Assembly: GCF_047553045.1 (NCBI RefSeq)
Contig: NZ_CP180208.1
Span: 1,922,001-1,986,000, forward strand
Direction of reading: 5' to 3'
DNA length: 64,000 bases
Origin: Sphingomonas_L flavalba_A
Lineage (GTDB): Bacteria; Pseudomonadota; Alphaproteobacteria; Sphingomonadales; Sphingomonadaceae
Below, one piece after another: positions 11,002 through 18,932 of the stretch. The notes beneath the pieces were generated by a model. The model worked only from the letters and a program-made list of their open reading frames with translations. It did no database searches and had not been told where the DNA came from. Position 1 is the first letter of the stretch; every line of letters starts with the position of its first letter. The position numbers and the translations under genes are program-made.

Positions 11002-11745
11002 CTAGAACGACACCCCGACCGATCCGACCACCCCGGCCCGGGCAACATTGCGGCCGCCGGGGGCATAGGCCGCCTTGCTCGCATCGACATAGCTGACGCC
11101 GAAGGTCAGCGCCTGCCAGCTATAGGCCACCCCGACATTCCAGTCGCTATAGCCCTTGCCGATCGTCAGGTAGCTCGGCCCGAAACTGCGGCCGAAATGG
11201 GCGGACAGGCTAAGCGGCGTCGTCGGAATGCCGACCGACAGGTCGCCGGCGACATACAGATTGTCCTGCTTGCCGCCGCCAATCGACAGCGCCGCCGCCT
11301 TCGGGGCATAGTTGACGGTCAGCTTGGCCGTCGCCGGGCCGATCATATGGGCGACAGAGGCATAGGGTTCAACGAAATCGGTCTTCGCGCCGCCGCTGCC
11401 GGGGTAATAGTAATACAGCACCCCGACGTCGAAGGTGGTGCCGCCGCGCGTCGTCCGGTAACCGGCGATCAGGTCGATCTCCTGGTCGCTGCCGGCGGCG
11501 ACATAATCGTCGATCGACGATCCCCAGACCGACGCATACAGGCCGCTGTCATGCGCGACGGTCAGGCCGCCCTGAACGGCGAAACGCTTGTTGGTCTGCG
11601 ACACGCCGCGAAAGCGATAATCGCTGACCAGCGTCGCGCTGCCGCTGATGGTCAGCGGTGGCGGCGGCGCGGTGTCCTGCGCGGCAACCGGCGTGGCGGC
11701 AAGGGCAAGGAACGGCCCGGTCAGGGCCAAGATGGACGTGCGCAT
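11002..11745 (-). CDS. TorF family putative porin
   Basis: This is a 247-residue outer-membrane beta-barrel candidate. A signal peptide ends at about residue 22 (TPVAAQ), followed by a short Pro-rich linker. LTISGSATLVSDYRFRGVSQT comes next, the opening strand typical of the family once known as TIGR02001. Alternating Gly/Tyr/aromatic strands follow, and the chain ends in GVSF with a C-terminal Phe, a signal for barrel assembly. The start MRTSILALTG has an AAAGGGAAG ribosome binding site. The much longer open frame upstream is antisense to metC. The permeating substrate is unknown. Confidence 0.85.
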   Translation of the reverse strand: MRTSILALTGPFLALAATPVAAQDTAPPPPLTISGSATLVSDYRFRGVSQTNKRFAVQGGLTVAHDSGLYASVWGSSIDDYVAAGSDQEIDLIAGYRTTRGGTTFDVGVLYYYYPGSGGAKTDFVEPYASVAHMIGPATAKLTVNYAPKAAALSIGGGKQDNLYVAGDLSVGIPTTPLSLSAHFGRSFGPSYLTIGKGYSDWNVGVAYSWQALTFGVSYVDASKAAYAPGGRNVARAGVVGSVGVSF

Positions 11746-11939
11746 TGGCTTCCCTTTCTGGAAAAGTGCGTTCGTCCCGCCTGCATCGCGCGGCTGGCCC
11801 TCGTCGCGGGGCCGATCGGTGCGATTTCCGAAATCTGGCAAAATTCGCTGCACCGCACAACAGACAAAATACCGCATCCAACGATTCCCGGCGCCGGGCG
11901 TTGCGGTGCCGCAACAGCGGTGGCGCGATACCGCCCGGT

Positions 11940-13127
11940 TCAGCGCAGCGCCGCGAACCGCGCCAACCCCGCTTCCAGGTCGGCGATCAGGTCGTCCGGG
12001 TCCTCCAGGCCGATATGCAGGCGGATCGCCGGGCCTTCCGCCTGCCAGCGCGTCGCGCTGCGGATGCGCTGCGGGTCGACGGGAATGGCAAGGCTTTCGA
12101 AACCGCCCCATGAAAAACCCATGCCGAACAGCCGCAGCCCGTCGAGCATGGCAACGCGCCCGGCGTCGTTGCCGCCGTCCAGCACGATCGAGAACAGGCC
12201 CGAAGCGCCGGAAAAATCCCGCCGCCACAGCGCATGGCCGGGGTCGCCGGGCAACGCCGGATACAGCACCCGCGCCACCTCCGGCCGGTCGGCCAGCCAG
12301 CCGGCCACCTTCAGCGCGTTCGCCTGATGCTGGGCTAGCCTGACCCCCATCGTCCGCAGGCCGCGCAGGCCCAGCCAGGCGTCGTCCGGCCCGGCGCACT
12401 GGCCGAGCAGGTGGGTCATCGTCCGCAACTTTTCCCACACTCCCGGCGCCGCCGTCACCGCGCCCAGCATCGCGTCGGAATGGCCGACGACATATTTGGT
12501 GCAGGCCAGAATCGACAGGTCGACGCCATGCGCGATCGCCGGGAAAAAGAGCGGCGTCGCCCAGGTGTTGTCGATCATGGTCACCACCCCGCGCGCCTTC
12601 GCGGCGGCGACGATCGCGGGCACGTCCTGCACCTCGAAGGTTAGGCTGCCGGGGCTTTCCAGGAAGATCGCGGCGGTGGTATCGCCGATCAGCCCGGCAA
12701 TGTCGCCGCCGATCAGCGGGTCGTAATAGCGGGTCTCTATTCCGTGTTTTTTCAGTATCTTATCGCAAAACGCCCGCGTAGGTTCGTAGGCGCTGTCGAC
12801 CATCAGCACCTGATCTCCGGGTGATAACATAGCGAGCAACGCCGTCGTCACCGCCGCCAGCCCGGACGGATAAAGCAGCGTCCCCGCCGCCCCCGGCTCC
12901 AGCTCGGTCAGCGCCGACGCCAGCGCCCACTGCGTCGGCGTGCCCCGCCGCCCGTAATACAGTTTCTCATGCGTATCCTGCGGCCGGCTCCGCAATTCCG
13001 CGACGCTGTCGTAGAGGATCGTCGACGCCCGCCACACCGGCGGGTTGACGACGCCCTGCGTCCATTCCTTGCGCCGCCCCGCCGCCGCCAGCCGCGTCGC
13101 CTTGCCGTCGGCGTCGTTGCCGCTCAT
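11940..13127 (-). CDS. metC: Cystathionine beta-lyase, PLP-dependent Cys/Met metabolism enzyme
   Basis: This 395-residue enzyme of the cystathionine gamma-synthase/beta-lyase fold is predicted to cleave cystathionine to homocysteine. The PLP lysine is Lys211 in LACTKYVVGHSD, and the cofactor Asp lies in TMIDNTWATPLFF. FSWGGFESLAIP is a family signature toward the C-terminus. The start ATG (MSGNDADGK) overlaps the stop of sseA as ATGA, so the two sulfur-metabolism genes form an operon. The stretch 12721..12780 is only 27/60 G+C, lower than its surroundings. A related C-S lyase activity cannot be excluded. Confidence 0.9.
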   Translation of the reverse strand: MSGNDADGKATRLAAAGRRKEWTQGVVNPPVWRASTILYDSVAELRSRPQDTHEKLYYGRRGTPTQWALASALTELEPGAAGTLLYPSGLAAVTTALLAMLSPGDQVLMVDSAYEPTRAFCDKILKKHGIETRYYDPLIGGDIAGLIGDTTAAIFLESPGSLTFEVQDVPAIVAAAKARGVVTMIDNTWATPLFFPAIAHGVDLSILACTKYVVGHSDAMLGAVTAAPGVWEKLRTMTHLLGQCAGPDDAWLGLRGLRTMGVRLAQHQANALKVAGWLADRPEVARVLYPALPGDPGHALWRRDFSGASGLFSIVLDGGNDAGRVAMLDGLRLFGMGFSWGGFESLAIPVDPQRIRSATRWQAEGPAIRLHIGLEDPDDLIADLEAGLARFAALR

Positions 13128-13966
13128 TGCGCCGCGCCGCGCTCCTTCGGCGTCGACGGGTCGCCGCCCCATTCGGCCCACGACCCGTCATACAGCGCGA
13201 CGTCCCGCTTGCCGAGCGTTGCCAGGCCGAAAGCCAGCACCGCCGCGGTGATCCCCGACCCGCAGCTCGTCACCACCCCGCGCTCCAGGTCGACGCCGGC
13301 GGCCTCGAACGCCGCCTTCAGCGCGTCGCCCTGCTTCCAGGTGCCGTCGGCGTTGAACAGCTGGTCGTGCGGCAGGTTGCGGGCGCCGGGGATGTGGCCC
13401 GGCTCCACGCCCTTGCGCGGTTCGGGCAGGCTGCCGGCGAAACGCTCGGCGGACCGCGCGTCGACCACCTGCTCGCTGCGGCTGCCGATGTTCGCCTTCA
13501 TCTGCGCCAGCGTCCGCACGCCCTTGTCGTCGAACCAGACGGTATAGTGGCGGTGCCGGTTGATCGCCTTGCCGGTTTCCAGCGCGCGCCCTTCCGCCTT
13601 CCACTTGGCAAAGCCGCCGTCGAGGACGGCGACGTCGTGCGCGCCGAACGTCTTCAGCATCCACCAGCCGCGCGCGGCGGTGTGGACCGGCGAGTTGTCG
13701 TAGACGACGATCCGGCTGCCGTCGCCCAGCCCGAGCGACTGCATGCGGCTGGCGAACTTCTCAGCGGACGGCAGCATGTTCGGCAGGTCCGTCGTGCTGT
13801 CGGCCAGGTCGGCCAGGTCCATGAACACCGCGCCGGGAATGTGGCCGGCCTCGAACTCGGCGGCGGGGTCGCGGTCGGGCTCCAGGAACCAGCTAGCGTC
13901 CACCACCCGCAGGTCCGACGCGCCAAGCTCCTTCTCCAGCCATTCGGTGGTCACCAGCAGGTCCAT
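13124..13966 (-). CDS. sseA: 3-Mercaptopyruvate sulfurtransferase
   Basis: This is a 280-residue tandem rhodanese protein that transfers sulfur from 3-mercaptopyruvate to acceptors. The first domain (about 1-130) lacks a catalytic cysteine. The second carries Cys235 in the loop SCGSGITA, the form typical of mercaptopyruvate rather than thiosulfate specificity. It is first in an operon with metC (4-nt overlap) and divergent from queF. Confidence 0.93.
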   Translation of the reverse strand: MDLLVTTEWLEKELGASDLRVVDASWFLEPDRDPAAEFEAGHIPGAVFMDLADLADSTTDLPNMLPSAEKFASRMQSLGLGDGSRIVVYDNSPVHTAARGWWMLKTFGAHDVAVLDGGFAKWKAEGRALETGKAINRHRHYTVWFDDKGVRTLAQMKANIGSRSEQVVDARSAERFAGSLPEPRKGVEPGHIPGARNLPHDQLFNADGTWKQGDALKAAFEAAGVDLERGVVTSCGSGITAAVLAFGLATLGKRDVALYDGSWAEWGGDPSTPKERGAAQ

Positions 13967-14075
13967 GCGAGTCTCCTTTGATCCACCCCATTCCTAGTCA
14001 CGCCCGCCGCCGCCGTCGAGACGGCGATCGGTCGCCCGCTTTGTCGCCGCGTATTTTGGCTGTAAGGGACGCGCC

Positions 14076-14522
14076 ATGACGATCACCCATCTCGGCCGCC
14101 AGAGCAGCCTGCCGGACTCGCCGGACGCCGCCGTCCTCGACTACGTGCCCAACCCCCGGCCCGGCCGCCCCTATCTCGTCCGCTTCACCGTGCCGGAATT
14201 CACCTCGCTCTGCCCGATCACCGGCCAGCCGGATTTCGCGCATCTGGTCATCGACTATGCGCCGGCGGAAACGATCGTCGAATCGAAGGCGCTGAAGCTG
14301 TTCCTCGGCAGCTTCCGCAATCACGCCGCCTTCCACGAGGACTGCACCGTCGGCATCGCCGAACGGCTGGTCCGGGAAATGGCGCCGCTGTGGCTGCGCA
14401 TCGGCGGCTACTGGTACCCGCGCGGCGGCATTCCGATCGACGTGTTCTGGCAATCGGGCGATCCGCCCGCCGGCCTGTGGCTGCCGCCGCAGGACGTGCC
14501 CGGCTATCGCGGCCGCGGCTGA
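14076..14522 (+). CDS. queF: NADPH-dependent 7-cyano-7-deazaguanine reductase
   Basis: This 148-residue enzyme reduces preQ0 to preQ1 in queuosine biosynthesis. It is the short, unimodular form. The catalytic Cys46 lies in FTSLCPITGQPDF with Asp53, and the QueF motif ESKALKLFLGSFRNH covers residues 69-83. AAGGGA precedes the ATG. No other queuosine genes are in the window, and I saw no preQ1 riboswitch in the short leader. Confidence 0.96.
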   Translation: MTITHLGRQSSLPDSPDAAVLDYVPNPRPGRPYLVRFTVPEFTSLCPITGQPDFAHLVIDYAPAETIVESKALKLFLGSFRNHAAFHEDCTVGIAERLVREMAPLWLRIGGYWYPRGGIPIDVFWQSGDPPAGLWLPPQDVPGYRGRG

Positions 14523-14547
14523 CTTCCCCCTGTTATTCCGGCGCTAA

Positions 14548-14561
14548 TGACACTATTGTCA
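14548..14561. promoter_or_regulatory. Operator-like palindrome before the thioesterase gene
   Basis: TGACA-CTAT-TGTCA is an inverted repeat with 5-bp perfect arms, ending 8 nt before the ATG at 14570. A factor bound here would block transcription start or ribosome access. Layout and size fit a TetR- or MarR-type site, but no regulator gene is adjacent. Confidence 0.4.
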
Positions 14562-14569
14562 GTTTTATC

Positions 14570-14974
14570 ATGACCAGCGCCATCGCCCACGACTATCCGA
14601 TCGCCATCAGCCCGGCGGACATCGACTTCATGGGGCATGTCAACAACGCCCGCTATCTCGCCTGGGTACAGGATGCGGTCGTCGCCCATTGGCGCAAGCT
14701 TGCCCCGCCGCAGGCGGTAGCCCGGCACCTGTGGGTCGCGTTGCGCCACGAGATCACTTACCGCAAGCCGGCCTTCATAGACGATCAGGTGATCGCGACT
14801 GTGGTGCTGGAAAAGGTCCATGGCGCTCGCGCCTTCTATGCGACGCTGATCAAGCGGGGCGAGGATGTGCTGGCAGAGGTGAAGTCCAGTTGGTGCTGCC
14901 TTGATGCGACCACCCGCCGCCCGGCGCGCATCGCGCAGGACGTCATCGCCCGCTTCCTGCCGAAAGACGCCTGA
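14570..14974 (+). CDS. Acyl-CoA thioesterase, hot-dog (4HBT) fold
   Basis: This 134-residue single hot-dog domain is predicted to hydrolyse acyl-CoA thioesters. The signature DIDFMGHVNNARYLAWVQ at about residues 17-34 contains the active-site Asp and His-Val-Asn region seen in 4-hydroxybenzoyl-CoA thioesterase and YbgC relatives. VLEKVHGARAFYATLIKRG forms the long strand pair. I chose the ATG at 14570; the earlier in-frame start lies within queF. Chain-length preference cannot be judged. Confidence 0.9.
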   Translation: MTSAIAHDYPIAISPADIDFMGHVNNARYLAWVQDAVVAHWRKLAPPQAVARHLWVALRHEITYRKPAFIDDQVIATVVLEKVHGARAFYATLIKRGEDVLAEVKSSWCCLDATTRRPARIAQDVIARFLPKDA

Positions 14975-14982
14975 CACTCCGC

Positions 14983-14998
14983 TCCCGCAAAAACGGGA
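14983..14998. terminator. Short hairpin between convergent genes
   Basis: TCCCG and CGGGA arms (5 bp) enclose a CAAAAA loop, midway between the thioesterase stop and the convergent PPK2 stop. The stem is short and lacks a clear U-tract, so function as a terminator is only plausible. Confidence 0.3.
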
Positions 14999-15016
14999 TT
15001 CTGAACTCGGCGAATT

Positions 15017-15802
15017 CTAGCGCTCGCCGGGCAGCCCCAGATTGTCTTTGGCAAGCCGGATCAGTTCCGGGTCCGCCTCCGGCGGCGCCATCGGCACATG
15101 CTTTTCCAGATGGTCGGCAATCGCGGTCAGCGCGGCGATCCGCGCCGCCTTCTTGTTGTTGCCGTCGATCACCCGCCACGGCGCCCAGCGCGTATCGGTC
15201 TCGGCGAACATGTCTGCCATCGCCGCCAGATAGTCGGCGCGGCGGGCGCGGTTGCGATAATCTTCCGCGCCGGTTTTCCAGCGCTTCCACGGATCCTCGA
15301 AACGGTGGAGGAAGCGGCGATCCTGCTCATCCTGGGTAATGTGGACGAACAGCTTGACCAGCGTCGTGCCGCTATCGATCTGCCGCGCCTCGAACTCGTT
15401 GATCTCGTCATAGCCGCGCTTCCACTCGGCCTCGGTCGCGTAGCCCTCGACCCGCTCGACCAGAACGCGCCCGTACCAGCTGCGGTCGAACACCGCGATG
15501 TCGCCGTTCGCCGGCAGACGCTGCCAGAACCGCCAGAGGAAATGCCGTTCCTTCTCGTCGGTCGTCGGCGCGCCGATCGGCCAGACCTCGAAATAACGCG
15601 GGTCCCATTCGGCGGTCAGCCGCTGGATGATCCCGCCCTTGCCGGCGGCGTCCCACCCTTCCAGCATCACCACGGCGCGGCGCTTGTGGACGATATGCGC
15701 GACCTGGATGCGGGCCAGCCGCTTCTGCACGGCGGCCAGCGCGTCGGCATAGTCGCCCTGGAACTTGTCGCCCGCTTCGTAGGCATTGAGGTCGATGGTC
15801 AT
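15017..15802 (-). CDS. ppk2: Polyphosphate kinase 2 family protein
   Basis: This 261-residue P-loop kinase uses polyphosphate to phosphorylate nucleotides, or runs in reverse. Walker A is GWDAAGKGG (residues 49-57), and the Walker B/lid motif is FDRSWYGRVLVER (residues 105-117). ITQDEQDRRFLHRFEDPWKRWK and a late NNKKAAR are family features. It is a single-domain PPK2; the nucleotide preferred (AMP, ADP or GDP) cannot be decided by eye. ppk1 and ppx lie about 5 kb away, so polyphosphate genes are concentrated in this region. Confidence 0.92.
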   Translation of the reverse strand: MTIDLNAYEAGDKFQGDYADALAAVQKRLARIQVAHIVHKRRAVVMLEGWDAAGKGGIIQRLTAEWDPRYFEVWPIGAPTTDEKERHFLWRFWQRLPANGDIAVFDRSWYGRVLVERVEGYATEAEWKRGYDEINEFEARQIDSGTTLVKLFVHITQDEQDRRFLHRFEDPWKRWKTGAEDYRNRARRADYLAAMADMFAETDTRWAPWRVIDGNNKKAARIAALTAIADHLEKHVPMAPPEADPELIRLAKDNLGLPGER

Positions 15803-15854
15803 GCGGTCACCCTACGTCCCTGACCATCGCCGTCTAGCGGGGATGAGGTTAACG

Positions 15855-17633
15855 TCAGCCTTTCGGCTGCTCCACCACCCGGATGCCCAGTTCGCGCAAC
15901 TGCTTAGGCGTCGCCGGCGCCGGCGCCTGCATCATCAGGTCCTCCGCCTTCTGGTTCATCGGGAAGACGATGACTTCGCGGATGTTCGGCTCGTCGGCGA
16001 GCAGCATGACGATGCGGTCGATGCCAGGCGCCGATCCGCCGTGCGGCGGCGCGCCGAACTTGAAGGCGTTGATCATGCCGGCGAAATTGGTGTCGACCTG
16101 CTCGCGCGTGTAGCCGGCGATTTCGAACGCCTTGTACATGATGTCGGGGCGGTGGTTGCGGATCGCCCCGGACGACAGCTCGACCCCGTTGCAGACGATG
16201 TCATACTGGTAGGCGAGGATATCGAGCGGGTCCTTCGTCTCCAGCGCCTCCAGCTCGCCCTGCGGCATCGAGAACGGATTGTGCGAGAAATCGATCTTCT
16301 TCGCTTCCTCGTCATATTCGTACATCGGGAAATCGACGATCCAGCAGAATTCGAAGCGTTTGGCGTCGATCAGGCCCAGCTGCTCGCCGACGCGGGTGCG
16401 CGCCGCGCCGGCCAGCTTCGCCGCCTGCGCTTCCTTGCCGGCGGCGAAGAAAATGCCGTCGTCGGGGCCAAGGCCAAGTTCCGCGATCAGCTTGCGGGTT
16501 GCTTCCTCGCCGTGGTTCTTGGCGATCGGGCCGCCCAGCTCGCCATTCTTCTGGGTGATGTAGCCAAGCCCGGCATGCCCCTCGGCACGCGCCCATTCAT
16601 TCATGTCGTCGAAGAATTTGCGGCTCTTGTCGGCGGTGCTCGGCGCCGGGATGGCGCGGACGACATCGCCGCCGCCGACGATCCGGGCGAACAGGCCGAA
16701 GCCCGACCCCTCGAAATGCCGCGACACGTCGGTGATGACGATCGGATTGCGCAAATCCGGCTTGTCCGACCCGTATTTCAGCATCGCTTCGCGGTAGGGA
16801 ATGCGCGGGAACGGCGCGGCGCTGACCGACCGATCGCCGGCAAATTCCTCGAACACGCCGTGAAGAACCGGCTCTATCGCGTTGAAGACATCGTCCTGCG
16901 TGACGAAGCTCATCTCGAAGTCGAGCTGATAGAACTCGCCGGGCGAGCGGTCGGCGCGCGCGTCTTCGTCGCGGAAGCACGGCGCAATCTGGAAATAGCG
17001 ATCGAAACCGGCAACCATCAGCAGTTGCTTGAACATCTGCGGCGCCTGCGGCAGCGCATAGAATTTACCGGGGTGGACCCGGCTGGGCACCAGATAGTCG
17101 CGCGCGCCCTCCGGCGACGACGCGGTCAGGATCGGCGTCTGGAATTCGGTGAACCCCTGGTCGATCATCCGCCGGCGGATCGACGCGATGACGTTGGAGC
17201 GCAGCACGATATTCGCATGCAGCCGCTCCCGCCGCAAATCGAGGTAGCGATAGCGCAGGCGGATATCCTCAGGATAATCGGCCTCGCCCGCCACCGGCAT
17301 CGGCAATTCCTGCGCGGTGGAGCACACCGCCACATCATCCGCCCGGACCTCGATCGCCCCGGTCGGCAGATTGGGGTTCACCGCTTCGGGCGCGCGCGCC
17401 ACCACCCGGCCGGTCACCGTCACCACCGACTCGGCGCGCAGCCGCTCCAGCAGCTTGAACGCCTCCGAATCGACATCGGTGACGATCTGGGTCAGCCCGT
17501 AATGATCGCGCAGGTCGACGAACAGCAAACCGCCATGATCGCGCTTGCGGTGGACCCAGCCGGACAGGCGAACGGTCTCGCCAACGTGGGTTTGGCGCAG
17601 TTCCGCGCAGGTGTGGGTGCGATAGGCGTGCAT
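15855..17633 (-). CDS. aspS: Aspartyl-tRNA synthetase
   Basis: This 592-residue class II synthetase has an N-terminal OB-fold anticodon domain (VRLSGWVHRKRDHGGLLFVDLRD), motif 2 with FRDEDARADRSPGEFYQLD, a bacterial GAD insertion and motif 3 GSAPGIDRIVMLLADEP. I start it at MHAYRTHTCAEL, the usual N-terminus; an ATG six nt upstream (17637..17639) is also possible. Whether it charges only tRNA-Asp or also tRNA-Asn cannot be resolved here. A 627-residue open frame on the opposite strand is a composition shadow. Confidence 0.96.
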   Translation of the reverse strand: MHAYRTHTCAELRQTHVGETVRLSGWVHRKRDHGGLLFVDLRDHYGLTQIVTDVDSEAFKLLERLRAESVVTVTGRVVARAPEAVNPNLPTGAIEVRADDVAVCSTAQELPMPVAGEADYPEDIRLRYRYLDLRRERLHANIVLRSNVIASIRRRMIDQGFTEFQTPILTASSPEGARDYLVPSRVHPGKFYALPQAPQMFKQLLMVAGFDRYFQIAPCFRDEDARADRSPGEFYQLDFEMSFVTQDDVFNAIEPVLHGVFEEFAGDRSVSAAPFPRIPYREAMLKYGSDKPDLRNPIVITDVSRHFEGSGFGLFARIVGGGDVVRAIPAPSTADKSRKFFDDMNEWARAEGHAGLGYITQKNGELGGPIAKNHGEEATRKLIAELGLGPDDGIFFAAGKEAQAAKLAGAARTRVGEQLGLIDAKRFEFCWIVDFPMYEYDEEAKKIDFSHNPFSMPQGELEALETKDPLDILAYQYDIVCNGVELSSGAIRNHRPDIMYKAFEIAGYTREQVDTNFAGMINAFKFGAPPHGGSAPGIDRIVMLLADEPNIREVIVFPMNQKAEDLMMQAPAPATPKQLRELGIRVVEQPKG

Positions 17634-17697
17634 CGGCATAACTCGGAAAGAGGCATGAAATATGTGTGACCCGCGCGCTTCCCCGCACGACACGTCT

Positions 17698-17725
17698 TTG
17701 TCAAGGCGCGGCTGGGCGCTATGGG
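17698..17725 (+). promoter_or_regulatory. Predicted rnd promoter, leaderless geometry
   Basis: TTGTCA (17698..17703), a 16-nt spacer and TATGGG (17720..17725) end 6 nt before the rnd ATG. No ribosome binding site is visible. The expected transcription start is the start codon itself. Confidence 0.45.
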
Positions 17726-17731
17726 CCTGAC

Positions 17732-18916
17732 ATGAAGATTCATCCGCTGATCACCGACAGTACCGTCCTTGCCGATCTTTGCGCCCGTTTCGCCCGATCG
17801 CCGTTCGTCGCTGTCGACACCGAATTCATGCGGGAAAACACCTACTGGCCGGACCTGTGCCTGATCCAGATCGCCGACGGCAACGAAGCCGCCGCGATTG
17901 ATCCGAAGGCCCCGGGCATCGACCTGGCGCCGCTGCTCGCGCTGATGGTCGACAATAACGAGGTGTTGAAAGTGTTCCATGCCGGCGGGCAGGACGTGGA
18001 AATCGTGTTCAATCTGACCGGCAAGACGCCCAACCCTATCTTCGACACCCAGATCGCGGCAATGGCGATCGGCCAGGGCGAACAGATCGGTTATTCCAGC
18101 CTGATCGACAGTTGGCTGGGCATTCAGCTCGACAAGGGCGCGCGCTTCACCGACTGGGGCCGCCGCCCGCTCGACAAGCGGCAGATCGATTATGCGATCG
18201 GCGATGTCACCCACCTCTCGCGCGTGTTTCCGATGATCCTGGAACGGCTGAAGAAGCTTGGTCGCGGCAGCTGGCTGGACGATGAGATGGAGCGACTCGC
18301 CGATCCGTCGCATTACATCAACGAACCCGATCAGGCTTGGCAGCGGATCAAGGCGAACAGCCGCAAACCGGACATGATGGGGCGGCTGAAAGCGCTGGCC
18401 GCCTGGCGCGAGCGTGAGGCGCAGAACAAGGACCTGCCGCGCGGCCGGATCATGAAGGACGAAACCCTCGCCGACATCGCCGGCCAGCCGCCGCGCGCAC
18501 AGGCGGAGCTTGCCAAGGTCCGCGGCCTGTCGACCAGTTGGGCCAATAACGGCATCGGCGCACGGATGATGGCGGCGCTGGCCGAAGCCAGGCCGATGCC
18601 GGCGGAAGAAATTCCCGGCCGCGAAGATCGCCGCCCCGGCCCCGGCAAGGACGGCGCACTGGTCGCCGACCTGCTGAAGCTGTTGCTGAAGATTCGCGCG
18701 AAGGAAATCAGCGTCGCGCCCCGCCTGCTGGCGCGCAGCGACGACCTCCAGCATCTCGCCGCCGGCCACCGCGATGGTCTGTCGATCCTCGAAGGCTGGC
18801 GGTTCGAACAGTTCGGGCGCGATGCGCTGGCGCTGGTCGAAGGCCAGCTCGCTTTCGCGGTCAAGGGCGGCAAGCTGCGCATGACCCGTACCGCCGAGCG
18901 TTCGGAAGCGGCCTGA
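17732..18916 (+). CDS. rnd: Ribonuclease D
   Basis: This 394-residue 3'-5' exoribonuclease is involved in tRNA 3' maturation. Its DEDD-type domain starts with AVDTEFMRENTYWP (Exo I, residues about 28-41), followed by FHAGGQDVEIVF (Exo II) and YAIGDVTHL (Exo III with Asp). An HRDC domain begins around residue 212 (MMGRLKALAAWREREAQ). The start MKIHPLITD follows a promoter-like element. It is divergent from aspS. Confidence 0.95.
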   Translation: MKIHPLITDSTVLADLCARFARSPFVAVDTEFMRENTYWPDLCLIQIADGNEAAAIDPKAPGIDLAPLLALMVDNNEVLKVFHAGGQDVEIVFNLTGKTPNPIFDTQIAAMAIGQGEQIGYSSLIDSWLGIQLDKGARFTDWGRRPLDKRQIDYAIGDVTHLSRVFPMILERLKKLGRGSWLDDEMERLADPSHYINEPDQAWQRIKANSRKPDMMGRLKALAAWREREAQNKDLPRGRIMKDETLADIAGQPPRAQAELAKVRGLSTSWANNGIGARMMAALAEARPMPAEEIPGREDRRPGPGKDGALVADLLKLLLKIRAKEISVAPRLLARSDDLQHLAAGHRDGLSILEGWRFEQFGRDALALVEGQLAFAVKGGKLRMTRTAERSEAA

Positions 18917-18932
18917 CCCGCCAGGGCGGCAG

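Noticed and set aside
11823..11835. GATTTC-C-GAAATC inverted repeat upstream of the TorF-like porin gene
   Set aside because: Arms are only 6 bp with one central base, it lies nearly 80 nt from the start codon, and no second copy or regulator is near, so it is not distinguishable from chance.
13982..14075. preQ1 riboswitch before queF
   Set aside because: The short leader has no recognisable preQ1 aptamer features, and the gene has its own AAGGGA ribosome binding site.
15786..17669. 627-codon open frame on the plus strand opposite aspS
   Set aside because: It is antisense to a complete aspartyl-tRNA synthetase gene, is very rich in Arg, Asp and Ala, and shows no domain signature. Long antisense frames are expected in DNA this rich in G+C.
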